Positions 42,809 through 50,677 are shown, counted from the first letter of the stretch. The stretch: 64,000 bases of DNA from JASGCL01 sp965203915 (GCA_965203915.1 OZ241918.1:248001-312000); one strand, 5' to 3'. Notes: generated by a model not told the origin, from the letters alone. A program made the numbers and translations.

Positions 42809-45800
42809 CTAGCAGAAAGCCTTAAGCAGGGTTTTGCTGGTGGCGACCATTTGGTCGCGGTTGCGGTTGGCGAAATGAAAAATAATTTTTTCGGTGGTGG
42901 TTTTGCCGTTTGTTTCTTTTATCATGCGTGCCTTTTTTTCTTTTAACAATGTTAACAATTTATCGGGGTTTTTGACTTGGTTGTTGTAAAACATGACGCT
43001 GGTGCTGTGGGGCGATATTTTCAATTCGGTCACCCCCGCGGCGTAACATAATTGTTTTAATTCAATCACCGCCAACAGGTTTTTTGTTTCGGGTGGTATA
43101 ACGCCAAAACGGTCGGTCAATGATTCCTCGATATTTTTTAAATTTTTTTCATCCACCGATTCCGACAATTCTTTGTATAATGCCAACCGCACCATGTCGT
43201 CGGGAATATAATCTTCGGGTATGGCAACCGCCAAGGGCAAAACAATATGCGGCGACCAATCACGCAAGATGTTTGTCCTATCGCTGACGCTACTTGAGGG
43301 CAAAATATTGGCCCTATCGCTAACGCTGCTTGCTAGGCTTCGCCTAGAACCAGACTTTACAGCTTCTAGGCTTGAGGGGACATTATCATTCGCCCCACCT
43401 TTTTCCCCTACCGCTTCGCTGCTCGAGGGCGCGCGGGTGATTTCCAAATCTTTGGCGGATAATTTGGCAATTTCTGCCATCACCATTTTTTGGTATAGTT
43501 CAATGCCGACCTCCCTCACATGGCCCGATTGTTCTTCGCCCAACAAATTGCCCGCCCCCCGCATATCCAGGTCGTGGCTGGCAAGCAAAAACCCCGCCCC
43601 CAAGTGGCTTAAATCATCCAACAATTCTAATCTTTTTTTGGCATTTTTTGTTATGACTTTATCTTTGGGGTAAGTGATAAAACAATAACCCTGGCGGTTG
43701 CCACGCCCCACCCGCCCGCGTAATTGATACAATTGCGCCAACCCAAATTGGTCGCCGTGAAAAATAATCATGGTGTTGACATTGGGCAAATCCAAACCGC
43801 TTTCAATGATATTGGTCGACAACAACCCATGATATTTCCCGTCGGCAAAATCGGTCATGGCTTGGTCAATATCCTCGCTCGGCATTTGGCCATGGGCCAT
43901 GGTGATATTCATATCGGGAATAAGTTCGTGCAATGTTTTGTGAATGGTCGCCAATTGGTTAACCCGCGGTGCCACCAAAAAAATTTGCCCGCCGCGCGCC
44001 ATTTCGTTGGCGATAACCCGTTTCAAATCAAACGGGTTTAAATGCGCCACCATGGTTTTAATCGGCAACCGCCCAGGCGGCGGCGTGGCGATAAGCGACA
44101 GATCCTTGATACCATGCAACGACAATTGCAAACTGCGCGGTATGGGGGTGGCACTCATCGATAACAAATGAACATTTTTTGCCAATTCGCGGGCGCGTTC
44201 TTTTTGTTTAACGCCGAAGTGATGTTCCTCATCCACCACCACCAGTCCCAAATTTTTTGGCGCGATGGAACGGTGCAACAAACCATGGGTGCCGATAACA
44301 ATATCAACCCCCCCCCGCGACAATTCTTCTTTGGTTTTTTTAATATCGCTGGTGGTAACAAAACGCGACATTTGTTTAATACGCACCGCAAAATTTTTAA
44401 AACGTTTCACAAAATGTTGATAATGTTGCCGCGCCAACAATGTCGTGGGAGTGATAACCAAAACCTGTTTGCCCGCCATCACCGCGCAAAAACTGGCGCG
44501 CAACGCAACCTCGGTCTTGCCAAAACCAACATCGCCGCAAATCAATCGGTCCATCGGGCGTTCCTGCGCCAAATCATTTTTGACGATATTGATGGCTTGC
44601 TCCTGGTCGCGCGTTTCGGGGTATGGAAACAATGACGCAAATTCTAAATAATCGCTGTCTTTGGGTATTAAAGATTCCGCCTTAATCGTTTGGCGCAAAG
44701 CGGCGTTGCGCGCCAACTTGGCCGCCAATTCTTTTATCCGCGCGCGGGTTTTGGCCACGCGGGCTTGCCAATCGGCCGAACCCAATTTATCCAATATATT
44801 ATCCAACGGCGGCGCGGGGTCGGGCAAATCGCCGTAACGCTGTAACCTATCCAAATTTTCTATCGGCAAATATAATTTGTCGCCACCGCGATAACTTAAC
44901 GACACGCAATCGTGAATTTGCCCGCCCGCGGTAATGGGTTTTAACCCCAAAAATTGTCCAATGCCATAATCCAAATGGGTAATCAAATCGCCTTTTTTTA
45001 AAGTGGTAATATCCTTGATTAATTTTTCGATGGTCGATTTGCTGTTTTTGCCAGTAAGGGGCGGCGCCCATTGAAATTCCACCTGAAAAATATCGTGGTC
45101 GGTAATAATATCAATATTATTATTTTCGCCGCGCCAACTTTCGCCATGTTGCAATGGCAACACCGCCAGCAAAATTTTTTTTACGCCATCTTCTATTACC
45201 TCATCTATATTTTTTTTGTTTTCTGGGGTCGACCTATTGGCTTCCAAAACAATCACGGGCGGCAATGTATCATCGGTCAATAATTTTTGCCAACGGTGCA
45301 GGCTGGCGATGTTATGCGCGGCTATCAAAATACTATGCGGTGATTTTTTTATCATCGCCAACAATTTTTCTTGGAATGTTTCGTCGGGCGCGTCGGCGTT
45401 ATTTTTTGCACCCAACACGGCGTTGTTCACCGCCCGTCGCGCCTGAACCACGTGGGTGGTAATAAATTCTTGCCAATTGGGCATGTTATTTTCTCCCATC
45501 GCTTCGCCGCTTGCTAGGCTTCGCCTAGAACCAGACTTTACAGCTTCTAGGCTTGGGGGCATGTTATTTCCCCCCATCGCTTCACTGCTTAAGGGTGCGG
45601 TATGGGACGAGGCAAGGCGACCAGCGGGCAGGGGAACGACGGGCATTGAGGTAGCGGATGTAAGATGGGCAGCCTCATTCATTTTTTCATGGATGCAAAA
45701 AAAATCTTTTATTTTTTGTTGCCAGGATTCGACCGACAAAGAAGATTTTTCAGGCGGCAACGGCGGATAAATAAAATGGTTGGGATTTTTTTTATGTTCT

Positions 45801-46849
45801 TGTTTTTTAATGGCAAATTCTTCTTGTCGCTCCTCATAATCCTTTTGCTTGATGGCAAATTGTTGGCTTATTTCGGTGGCGGCGCGCCCGTGAAAAAAGA
45901 ACAAAAAGTCGTCATGCAAATAATCAAAAAAATAACAACATGAATCAAAAAACAAAGGATAATAATATTGCAGATCGTTTTGGGTTAATACATTGTTAGA
46001 AAAAATTTCGCCAGGCAAAGACAAAGAAAATTCTTCGCGCATGTTGTTTAAAAATTTTTTCTGGCTTGCGGTATCAAGCGGTATTTCCGATATAGGCAAA
46101 ATATTAACCACCTCTATTTTTTCCAAATTTTTTAACCGCCGTTGGTCCAGCGGCGAAAAATAATTTATCTGTTCTATTTTATCGCCAAAGAAATCTATCC
46201 GAATGGGCATGGCTTGCCCTTGGTTGGACGATAAATTCATGATGGGGAAAATATCAATAATCCCGCCGTGGCGCACCATGTCGCCGAATGTTCGAACCTC
46301 CGCCGTGGTTTCATAACCCATTGTTATTAAATTTTTTAACAATGCTGCCATGTTGTAATCCTCACCCGTTTTTATTGACAATATTTTTTGTGCAAAAAAG
46401 GAAGGCGGCGCAATAGGGGCCAGCAACGCAGCGTAGCAAGTGACAACCGCGAAGTTAGCGTGGTTTTGTTGTAATGCGAATAAAGTCAGGGCGCGTTCGC
46501 GGATAATATCGGGGTTGTCGTCAAACGGCAGGAAAGAAAAAATTGTTAGATGCGGGCGATGAAACAACAACCATTGTTTTTGCATCAACATTTCCTGTTG
46601 GTCGCGACAAACAATGACCAATTTTTTTTTATTTGTTTCGTTGCTGGCCAAACGCGCCAACAACCCCGCCATGGCCAACGGTGGGGGAGATGCCCCGCCA
46701 AGCGTTTGATTATGAGCGTCCCCAAATTCCTCCACCAACCCCGAAACCAAAGTAATGTCATGCGAATTATCTTTGCCAATTTTTTTTCTAAAATCTTGGA
46801 AATGCTGGTCGATGATATTTTCAGCCGTGAAAAAAATATTGCGGGTCAT
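42809..46849 (-). CDS. mfd: Transcription-repair coupling factor Mfd, with two repeat-derived insertions
   Basis: Removes stalled RNA polymerase and recruits UvrA. At 1346 residues it is about 180 longer than usual. The UvrB-like N-terminal part (VVTCYAALLAPI), the polymerase-interacting domain (LKKGDLITHLDYGIGQFLGL), the RecG-like motor (Walker A GDVGFGKTEVALRA, DEEHHFG, QLRGRVGRGNRQGYC) and the C-terminal TRCF domain (VRLALYKELSE) are all present. Two Ser/Arg/Ala-rich inserts, both with LEAVKSGSRRSLAS, coincide with palindromic elements at 45494-45594 and 43277-43429. The frame stays open through both. The start overlaps the sdhE stop (ATGA). Confidence 0.96.
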   Translation of the reverse strand: MTRNIFFTAENIIDQHFQDFRKKIGKDNSHDITLVSGLVEEFGDAHNQTLGGASPPPLAMAGLLARLASNETNKKKLVIVCRDQQEMLMQKQWLLFHRPHLTIFSFLPFDDNPDIIRERALTLFALQQNHANFAVVTCYAALLAPIAPPSFFAQKILSIKTGEDYNMAALLKNLITMGYETTAEVRTFGDMVRHGGIIDIFPIMNLSSNQGQAMPIRIDFFGDKIEQINYFSPLDQRRLKNLEKIEVVNILPISEIPLDTASQKKFLNNMREEFSLSLPGEIFSNNVLTQNDLQYYYPLFFDSCCYFFDYLHDDFLFFFHGRAATEISQQFAIKQKDYEERQEEFAIKKQEHKKNPNHFIYPPLPPEKSSLSVESWQQKIKDFFCIHEKMNEAAHLTSATSMPVVPLPAGRLASSHTAPLSSEAMGGNNMPPSLEAVKSGSRRSLASGEAMGENNMPNWQEFITTHVVQARRAVNNAVLGAKNNADAPDETFQEKLLAMIKKSPHSILIAAHNIASLHRWQKLLTDDTLPPVIVLEANRSTPENKKNIDEVIEDGVKKILLAVLPLQHGESWRGENNNIDIITDHDIFQVEFQWAPPLTGKNSKSTIEKLIKDITTLKKGDLITHLDYGIGQFLGLKPITAGGQIHDCVSLSYRGGDKLYLPIENLDRLQRYGDLPDPAPPLDNILDKLGSADWQARVAKTRARIKELAAKLARNAALRQTIKAESLIPKDSDYLEFASLFPYPETRDQEQAINIVKNDLAQERPMDRLICGDVGFGKTEVALRASFCAVMAGKQVLVITPTTLLARQHYQHFVKRFKNFAVRIKQMSRFVTTSDIKKTKEELSRGGVDIVIGTHGLLHRSIAPKNLGLVVVDEEHHFGVKQKERARELAKNVHLLSMSATPIPRSLQLSLHGIKDLSLIATPPPGRLPIKTMVAHLNPFDLKRVIANEMARGGQIFLVAPRVNQLATIHKTLHELIPDMNITMAHGQMPSEDIDQAMTDFADGKYHGLLSTNIIESGLDLPNVNTMIIFHGDQFGLAQLYQLRGRVGRGNRQGYCFITYPKDKVITKNAKKRLELLDDLSHLGAGFLLASHDLDMRGAGNLLGEEQSGHVREVGIELYQKMVMAEIAKLSAKDLEITRAPSSSEAVGEKGGANDNVPSSLEAVKSGSRRSLASSVSDRANILPSSSVSDRTNILRDWSPHIVLPLAVAIPEDYIPDDMVRLALYKELSESVDEKNLKNIEESLTDRFGVIPPETKNLLAVIELKQLCYAAGVTELKISPHSTSVMFYNNQVKNPDKLLTLLKEKKARMIKETNGKTTTEKIIFHFANRNRDQMVATSKTLLKAFC
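43277..43429. repeat. Palindromic elements inside mfd, C-terminal cluster
   Basis: A short copy at 43277-43300, a long form at 43312-43378 with hairpin CTAGGC-TTC-GCCTAG (43333-43347), and a short copy at 43406-43429. Read in frame on the minus strand they encode about 50 residues between the motor and TRCF domains. Confidence 0.88.
45494..45594. repeat. Palindromic elements inside mfd, N-terminal cluster
   Basis: A long form at 45494-45559 with hairpin CTAGGC-TTC-GCCTAG (45514-45528) and a short copy at 45571-45594, encoding about 35 residues in frame within the N-terminal region. The shared wording AGAACCAGACTTTACAGC with the copy at 43346 shows common descent. Confidence 0.88.
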
Positions 46850-47106
46850 GTTTTGTATCGATGAAGCATGTTGCGCAATGTTTGCTTGGTGGGGGCGGCG
46901 ATAAAAAAATCCAGCAAATCTTCTTCATCTTGTTTTAAAAAATTAATAAGCATGTGCAATTGGTCTTCTTGCCAACCATCAAAATTGGTTTCAATCTCTT
47001 CCGCAAAAAAATTGGTTAATTGCATGGTTAATTCCTTGGTGCCGCGTTGTTTACAGCGCCAAACAATTTCTGCAACCAATTGACCATGCAATGGGGAAGG
47101 GGTCAT
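46846..47106 (-). CDS. sdhE: Succinate dehydrogenase assembly factor SdhE (DUF339)
   Basis: An 86-residue protein that helps attach FAD to SdhA. The RGxxE motif is present as WRCKQRGTKELTMQL, followed by LLDFFIA near the C-terminus as in the family. Its stop overlaps the mfd start by four bases, and sdhE-mfd is a conserved alphaproteobacterial pair. The N-terminus (MTPSPLHGQLV) is normal in length. Confidence 0.87.
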   Translation of the reverse strand: MTPSPLHGQLVAEIVWRCKQRGTKELTMQLTNFFAEEIETNFDGWQEDQLHMLINFLKQDEEDLLDFFIAAPTKQTLRNMLHRYKT

Positions 47107-47170
47107 GACATAATGCCAAATGGTTTTTTATGAATAAACATGCCAGCTAGTCATTTTTTCAAAATAAAAA

Positions 47171-47246
47171 TGGTAGGCCTGGCAGGAATCGAACCTGCGA
47201 CCAAACCGTTATGAGCGGTCCGCTCTGACCCCTGAGCTACAGGCCT
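47171..47246 (-). tRNA. tRNA-Ile2 (CAT, lysidine-type), alternatively tRNA-Met
   Basis: Cloverleaf with acceptor AGGCCTG/CAGGCCT, D arm GCTCAGGGGTCAGAGC, anticodon loop CTCATAA, T arm GCAGGTTCGATTCCTGC and encoded CCA (47171-47173). Pairs C4-G69 and C5-G68 match the determinants read by E. coli TilS, which converts C34 to lysidine so that the tRNA reads AUA as isoleucine. The other CAT tRNA (4643) lacks them. Confidence 0.85.
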
Positions 47247-47306
47247 ATCAAGAAAATGATTAGAGCATGCCGCTTAAAAATTCAAGCGGCAATACGATTG
47301 AAAGGA

Positions 47307-47612
47307 TTATTTTATAATATAAAATATTTCATCGAATTCTATCGGGTCGAAAAGCCCCAGGTAACGCCGACCATCTGTTTTGCCGCTGGCTAAATAACAA
47401 TTGCCTGGGGTTAACTGCACGCGTTTTACATTGATACGATTGCTCAAAACATTAATAAGGTCGCGCATCGATTGACGTTCGGACGCCTTGCCCTTGCATA
47501 GGTAGGATAACATTTTGCCTTCTTGGCCAGCCTCCAACTGTTCGCGAGCGGACAGGTTATGCCCGAGGGTGAGGGAAAGGATAAGGGCGAGGCAAATAAA
47601 ATATTTTTTCAT
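47307..47612 (-). CDS. Small secreted protein of unknown function
   Basis: 101 residues with a clear signal peptide (KKYFICLALILSLTLGHNL, cut after LSA) and a mature part with two cysteines (YLCKGKAS and PGNCYLAS), which may form a disulfide. Not recognised. It lies next to the two-cysteine mini-protein array but is larger and shares no clear sequence with it. A short hairpin (GCCGCTT/AAGCGGC, 47269-47290) lies downstream. Confidence 0.6.
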   Translation of the reverse strand: MKKYFICLALILSLTLGHNLSAREQLEAGQEGKMLSYLCKGKASERQSMRDLINVLSNRINVKRVQLTPGNCYLASGKTDGRRYLGLFDPIEFDEIFYIIK

Positions 47613-47794
47613 GGGTGATTAAGGTTAAGCTAGTCGATAGGTTTTTTTGAGTGGTAAGCCATGATAATGGCATGGGTAAATTGCCTTACGGCATATTGTC
47701 AAACCCTGTTATTTATAATTTTTATATTATCAAAAATAGCCGCGCGAGTCAAAAGAAAAATCCCTGGCTGCGTAGGATGAAAGGTAATAAAAAA

Positions 47795-47819
47795 GGCACC
47801 TGTTTAAACAACAGATGCC
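47795..47819 (-). terminator. Terminator of mini-protein gene A1
   Basis: Stem GGCACCTGTT/AACAGATGCC with one weak pair, followed on the minus strand by a T-run. A diverged version of the GGCATCTGTTT terminators that end every gene of the array. Confidence 0.75.
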
Positions 47820-47856
47820 TACAAAAAATAAATTTTTTGTTAATGAAAAAAATGAA

Positions 47857-48033
47857 TTACATTTTCATCATTTTTTCGCATTTTTTCATCATTTTTTGGT
47901 CAGCGGCACTCATGGATGCTTTATCCATTTTCATCATTTTGTCGCAATTTGCTTTGTTGACTTCGCCTTCGCTCGCCATAACAGCCGAGGTAAGAAGCAA
48001 GCCAGTGATCATGGCGAAAGATAATTTTTTCAT
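47857..48033 (-). CDS. Secreted two-cysteine mini-protein, copy A1
   Basis: 58 residues: signal peptide MKKLSFAMITGLLLTSAVMA, then a mature peptide of about 38 residues rich in Met and Lys, with cysteines in NCDKMMKMD and MMKKCEKMM separated by 21 residues. Probably exported by Sec and folded as a disulfide-linked helical hairpin; function unknown. AAGGAAA lies seven bases before the ATG at 48033, and a strong terminator follows. It is one of three identical copies. The plus strand has a longer open frame here, but only this strand has a ribosome site, signal peptide and terminator. Confidence 0.8.
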   Translation of the reverse strand: MKKLSFAMITGLLLTSAVMASEGEVNKANCDKMMKMDKASMSAADQKMMKKCEKMMKM

Positions 48034-48247
48034 GATTGTTTCCTTTTCTATATATAAATTAGGATGTTGCGATAGGCGAAATTGCCAATCAATCCCCCTA
48101 TAGGCTAATTTTAATTTTTTTGCAATATAATTTTGAATCGTTTGCTTGTTTTCCTATAGTATATTTTTGGTTCATAGTATTGGCGAATCTTGCGGTGGTT
48201 TGTTCGGGGCAAGGTTGGTCGGCGCGCCAAAAAATGGAGCAATAAAA

Positions 48248-48277
48248 AAGGCATCTGTTTAGAAAAACAGATGCCTT
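48248..48277 (-). terminator. Terminator of mini-protein gene A2
   Basis: Perfect 13-bp stem AAGGCATCTGTTT (48248-48260) / AAACAGATGCCTT (48265-48277) with a 4-base loop, then a T-run on the minus strand. Confidence 0.92.
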
Positions 48278-48313
48278 CAAAAAATAAACTTTTTTGTTAA
48301 TCAAAAAAACGAA

Positions 48314-48490
48314 TTACATTTTCATCATTTTTTCGCATTTTTTCATCATTTTTTGGTCAGCGGCACTCATGGATGCTTTATCCATTTTCATCATTTTGTC
48401 GCAATTTGCTTTGTTGACTTCGCCTTCGCTCGCCATAACAGCCGAGGTAAGAAGCAAGCCAGTGATCATGGCGAAAGATAATTTTTTCAT
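48314..48490 (-). CDS. Secreted two-cysteine mini-protein, copy A2
   Basis: Identical at the DNA level to copy A1 (offset 457 bases), with the same signal peptide, ribosome site and C-X21-C mature peptide of about 38 residues. It has its own upstream region: TATACT near 48638, in AAAATATACTATAGG on the minus strand, is a possible -10 box. Confidence 0.8.
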   Translation of the reverse strand: MKKLSFAMITGLLLTSAVMASEGEVNKANCDKMMKMDKASMSAADQKMMKKCEKMMKM

Positions 48491-48704
48491 GATTGTTTCC
48501 TTTTCTATATATAAATTAGGATGTTGCGATAGGCGAAATTGCCAATCAATCCCCCTATAGGCTAATTTTAATTTTTTTGCAATATAATTTTGAATCGTTT
48601 GCTTGTTTTCCTATAGTATATTTTTGGTTCATAGTATTGGCGAATCTTGCGGTGGTTTGTTCGGGGCAAGGTTGGTCGGCGCGCCAAAAAATGGAGCAAT
48701 AAAA

Positions 48705-48734
48705 AAGGCATCTGTTTAGAAAAACAGATGCCTT
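48705..48734 (-). terminator. Terminator of mini-protein gene A3
   Basis: The same 13-bp hairpin as at 48248, 457 bases further on. Confidence 0.92.
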
Positions 48735-48770
48735 CAAAAAATAAACTTTTTTGTTAATCAAAAAAACGAA

Positions 48771-48947
48771 TTACATTTTCATCATTTTTTCGCATTTTTT
48801 CATCATTTTTTGGTCAGCGGCACTCATGGATGCTTTATCCATTTTCATCATTTTGTCGCAATTTGCTTTGTTGACTTCGCCTTCGCTCGCCATAACAGCC
48901 GAGGTAAGAAGCAAGCCAGTGATCATGGCGAAAGATAATTTTTTCAT
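48771..48947 (-). CDS. Secreted two-cysteine mini-protein, copy A3
   Basis: Third identical copy of the 58-residue Met/Lys-rich secreted peptide. Three copies with separate terminators suggest selection for dosage, if they are not an assembly effect. Confidence 0.8.
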   Translation of the reverse strand: MKKLSFAMITGLLLTSAVMASEGEVNKANCDKMMKMDKASMSAADQKMMKKCEKMMKM

Positions 48948-49161
48948 GATTGTTTCCTTTTCTATATATAAATTAGGATGTTGCGATAGGCGAAATTGCC
49001 AATCAATCCCCCTATAGGCTAATTTTAATTTTTTTGCAATATAATTTTGAATCGTTTGCTTGTTTTCCTATAGTATATTTTTGGTTCATAGTATTGGCGA
49101 ATCTTGCGGTGGTTTGTTCGGGGCAAGGTTGGTCGGCGCGCCAAAAAATGGAGCAATAAAA

Positions 49162-49191
49162 AAGGCATCTGTTTAGAAAAACAGATGCCTT
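49162..49191 (-). terminator. Terminator of mini-protein gene B
   Basis: The same GGCATCTGTTT hairpin, downstream of the diverged gene B. Confidence 0.92.
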
Positions 49192-49227
49192 CAAAAAATA
49201 AACTTTTTTGTTAATCAAAAAAACGAA

Positions 49228-49386
49228 TTACATTTTTTGGCATTTTGCCATTGTTTTTTGTTGCGCAGGAGTCAATGAGGCTTTGTCCATTTTCATCAAC
49301 TTATCGCATTTGGCGTTCATGTTGCCAGCAGAAGCGCTAGCGGCAAGAACCAAAGCAATAGCGATCATGAGAGATATTTTTTTCAT
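49228..49386 (-). CDS. Secreted two-cysteine mini-protein, diverged member B
   Basis: 52 residues: signal peptide MKKISLMIAIALVLAASASA, mature peptide starting GNMNAK, cysteines in KCDKLMKMDKAS and MAKCQKM, again 21 residues apart, with an LTPAQQK turn between. AAGGAG lies ten bases before the ATG at 49386. It shares with copy A the spacing, the KMDKAS word and the terminator, while the signal peptide has diverged, so this is an older duplication. Confidence 0.8.
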   Translation of the reverse strand: MKKISLMIAIALVLAASASAGNMNAKCDKLMKMDKASLTPAQQKTMAKCQKM

Positions 49387-49527
49387 GAGGTATACTCCTT
49401 AGTTTTGTTAAGATTGTTACGACCGACGGGATTGCCAGGCGTAGGAATGATGTAAAGCAATTGTTGAGGCGTAGCAACTTGTATTATCGCTAACTTGCTA
49501 CCAATTATAAAAAATGGCTAAATAAAA

Positions 49528-49560
49528 AAGACATCTGTTTTAATAAAAAACAGATGTCTT
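49528..49560 (-). terminator. Terminator after fragment C' / gene C
   Basis: Stem AAGACATCTGTTTT/AAAACAGATGTCTT with T-run on the minus strand; one compensated base pair differs from its siblings (G-C to A-T), so the stem is conserved as a structure. Confidence 0.9.
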
Positions 49561-49576
49561 TAAAAATAAATTTTTT

Positions 49577-49672
49577 TTATTGTGCGGGCGTCAATAGTGT
49601 CTTACCCATTTGTGTCAGTCTATTGCATGTGATGTCGATGTCGATGTTGGTGTCGCCAGCGGCAAGAATCAT
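49577..49672 (-). pseudogene. Remnant C' of a mini-protein gene
   Basis: In frame from 49672 to the stop at 49577 the sequence reads MILAAGD, then CNRLTQMGKTLLTPAQ and stop. This is the late signal peptide, first cysteine and LTPAQ turn of the family, cut off before the second cysteine. Its 5' end is missing and is fused to gene C. It keeps its terminator. Confidence 0.65.
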
Positions 49673-49850
49673 GGCAACAACAATCACGGTCAATCATTTC
49701 TTCGCATTTTTCTATTGTTTTTTGTTGTGCGGGCGTTAATAAATCTTCGTCCATTTTCATTAACCTATCGCATTGGGCTTTCATGTTGTCAGCCGAAGCA
49801 TTGGCGACAAGAACCAAAGCAATAGCTGGCATGAGAGATAATTTTTTCAT
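49620..49850 (-). CDS. Secreted two-cysteine mini-protein C, with an out-of-frame Cys/His-rich tail
   Basis: 76 residues. Up to residue 52 it is a normal family member: signal peptide MKKLSLMPAIALVLVANASA, cysteines in QCDRLMKMDEDLL and IEKCEEM, 21 apart. Then, where members stop, it runs out of frame into remnant C' and gains a tail with CCCHDSC and HQHRHRHH. The tail looks metal-binding but is best explained as an accident of a deletion between two neighbouring genes. Whether it is stable is unknown. Confidence 0.7.
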   Translation of the reverse strand: MKKLSLMPAIALVLVANASADNMKAQCDRLMKMDEDLLTPAQQKTIEKCEEMIDRDCCCHDSCRWRHQHRHRHHMQ

Positions 49851-49993
49851 GAGGTATATTTCTTATAGTTTTGCTAAGATTATGACGAATGACAAGTTTA
49901 TCATTCGGATAAGTTATGCAAGTTAATTTTTGAAGCACAGCAAGTTATGCTATCACTGATTTACTAACCATTATAAAATATTGGAAAATAAAA

Positions 49994-50026
49994 AAGGCAT
50001 CTGTTTTAAGAAAAAACAGATGCCTT
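49994..50026 (-). terminator. Terminator of mini-protein gene D
   Basis: 14-bp stem AAGGCATCTGTTTT (49994-50007) / AAAACAGATGCCTT (50013-50026), then a T-run on the minus strand. Confidence 0.92.
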
Positions 50027-50057
50027 CAAAAATAAACTTTTTGCTAGAAGTTAAATA

Positions 50058-50243
50058 TTATAGTTTTGCTTTTTTGCAATCTTCTAAATATTTTTTATCT
50101 TCTGGAGTCATGGTGGTTGTGCCAGCAGTATCCAATAGTTTCAATTGGTCGCACTTGGCTTTGTCAACCTTGGCAGCTTGGGCAGCAACCGCGGATGAAG
50201 TGATAATAAAGGTCAGAGCTAAAAGAGCAAAGATTTTTTTCAT
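50058..50243 (-). CDS. Secreted two-cysteine mini-protein, most diverged member D
   Basis: 61 residues from the ATG at 50243: signal peptide MKKIFALLALTFIITSSAVA, mature peptide with KCDQLKLLD and YLEDCKKAKL, cysteines 24 residues apart, and MTPEDKK as the turn. It lacks the Met-rich character of copies A, so Met is not essential to the fold. AAGGAG precedes the start by about seven bases. The frame is open further upstream to 50348, but the signal peptide fixes the start. It has the best promoter of the array. Confidence 0.8.
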   Translation of the reverse strand: MKKIFALLALTFIITSSAVAAQAAKVDKAKCDQLKLLDTAGTTTMTPEDKKYLEDCKKAKL

Positions 50244-50283
50244 GTTCGTTTCTCCTTTCATGAGTAAAAACGATTGTAAATAA

Positions 50284-50317
50284 AAAATGTTCCAAACATT
50301 ATTGTCTGGAACATTTT
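50284..50317 (-). promoter_or_regulatory. Hairpin at the 5' end of the gene D message
   Basis: AAAATGTTCCA (50284-50294) / TGGAACATTTT (50307-50317), an 11-bp stem with a 12-base loop placed just after the promoter, followed on the minus strand by a short T-run. It could protect the message or act as an attenuator. Confidence 0.55.
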
Positions 50318-50319
50318 CG

Positions 50320-50348
50320 AATATAAACTCTTTTCTTTTTAAGGTCAA
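50320..50348 (-). promoter_or_regulatory. Strong sigma-70-type promoter of mini-protein gene D
   Basis: On the minus strand TTGACC (50348-50343), 17-base spacer, TATATT (50325-50320). The rest of 50349-50677 contains no gene that I can support. Confidence 0.7.
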
Positions 50349-50677
50349 GCAAAGTAGGAAATTTTTTTTATTAAATCGAAATTTTAAAAAAATTTTGCAT
50401 TTTTAGACAAAAAATAGATATTTATTCTTGAATTTCCTCGATTCGCTACTTTCTATTTACTTAATTACTATTTGCGCTGTATTTTGCATTTTATTTCTGT
50501 TTTTGCTAGGTTTTTTATCGGTTTTTTATTGGTGATATTACGCGTTTGGATTACGCTTATGGGTGGCGCGCGAAGACAAATTTATGTAGCGAATGGCAAA
50601 ATGGTGCGGGTTGGCAACCATGAAAGGGTGGGCGTTGGAAAAAGCCACGCACACAATATTTTTATAGTGTAAAAAAA

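Larger units (their letters stand above)
47854..49237. repeat. Three identical 457-base tandem units
   Basis: Units 47854-48310, 48311-48767 and 48768-49224 (plus 13 matching bases) are identical by eye and by the identity of all their translated frames. Each unit holds one mini-protein gene, its upstream region and the terminator of the next. Such perfect repeats indicate very recent amplification and can be miscounted in assemblies. Confidence 0.95.

Noticed and set aside
48294..49017. Identical 88-residue plus-strand ORFs in the tandem units
   Set aside because: They are the antisense of the mini-protein genes. They have no ribosome site and run through the minus-strand starts; the minus strand has signal peptides, Shine-Dalgarno sites and terminators.
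47854..49237. CRISPR-like or satellite repeat
   Set aside because: The unit is 457 bases and contains a complete gene with terminator, so it is a gene tandem.
50472..50672. 66-residue plus-strand ORF
   Set aside because: No ribosome site, no recognisable domain, and an isolated position; more likely chance.
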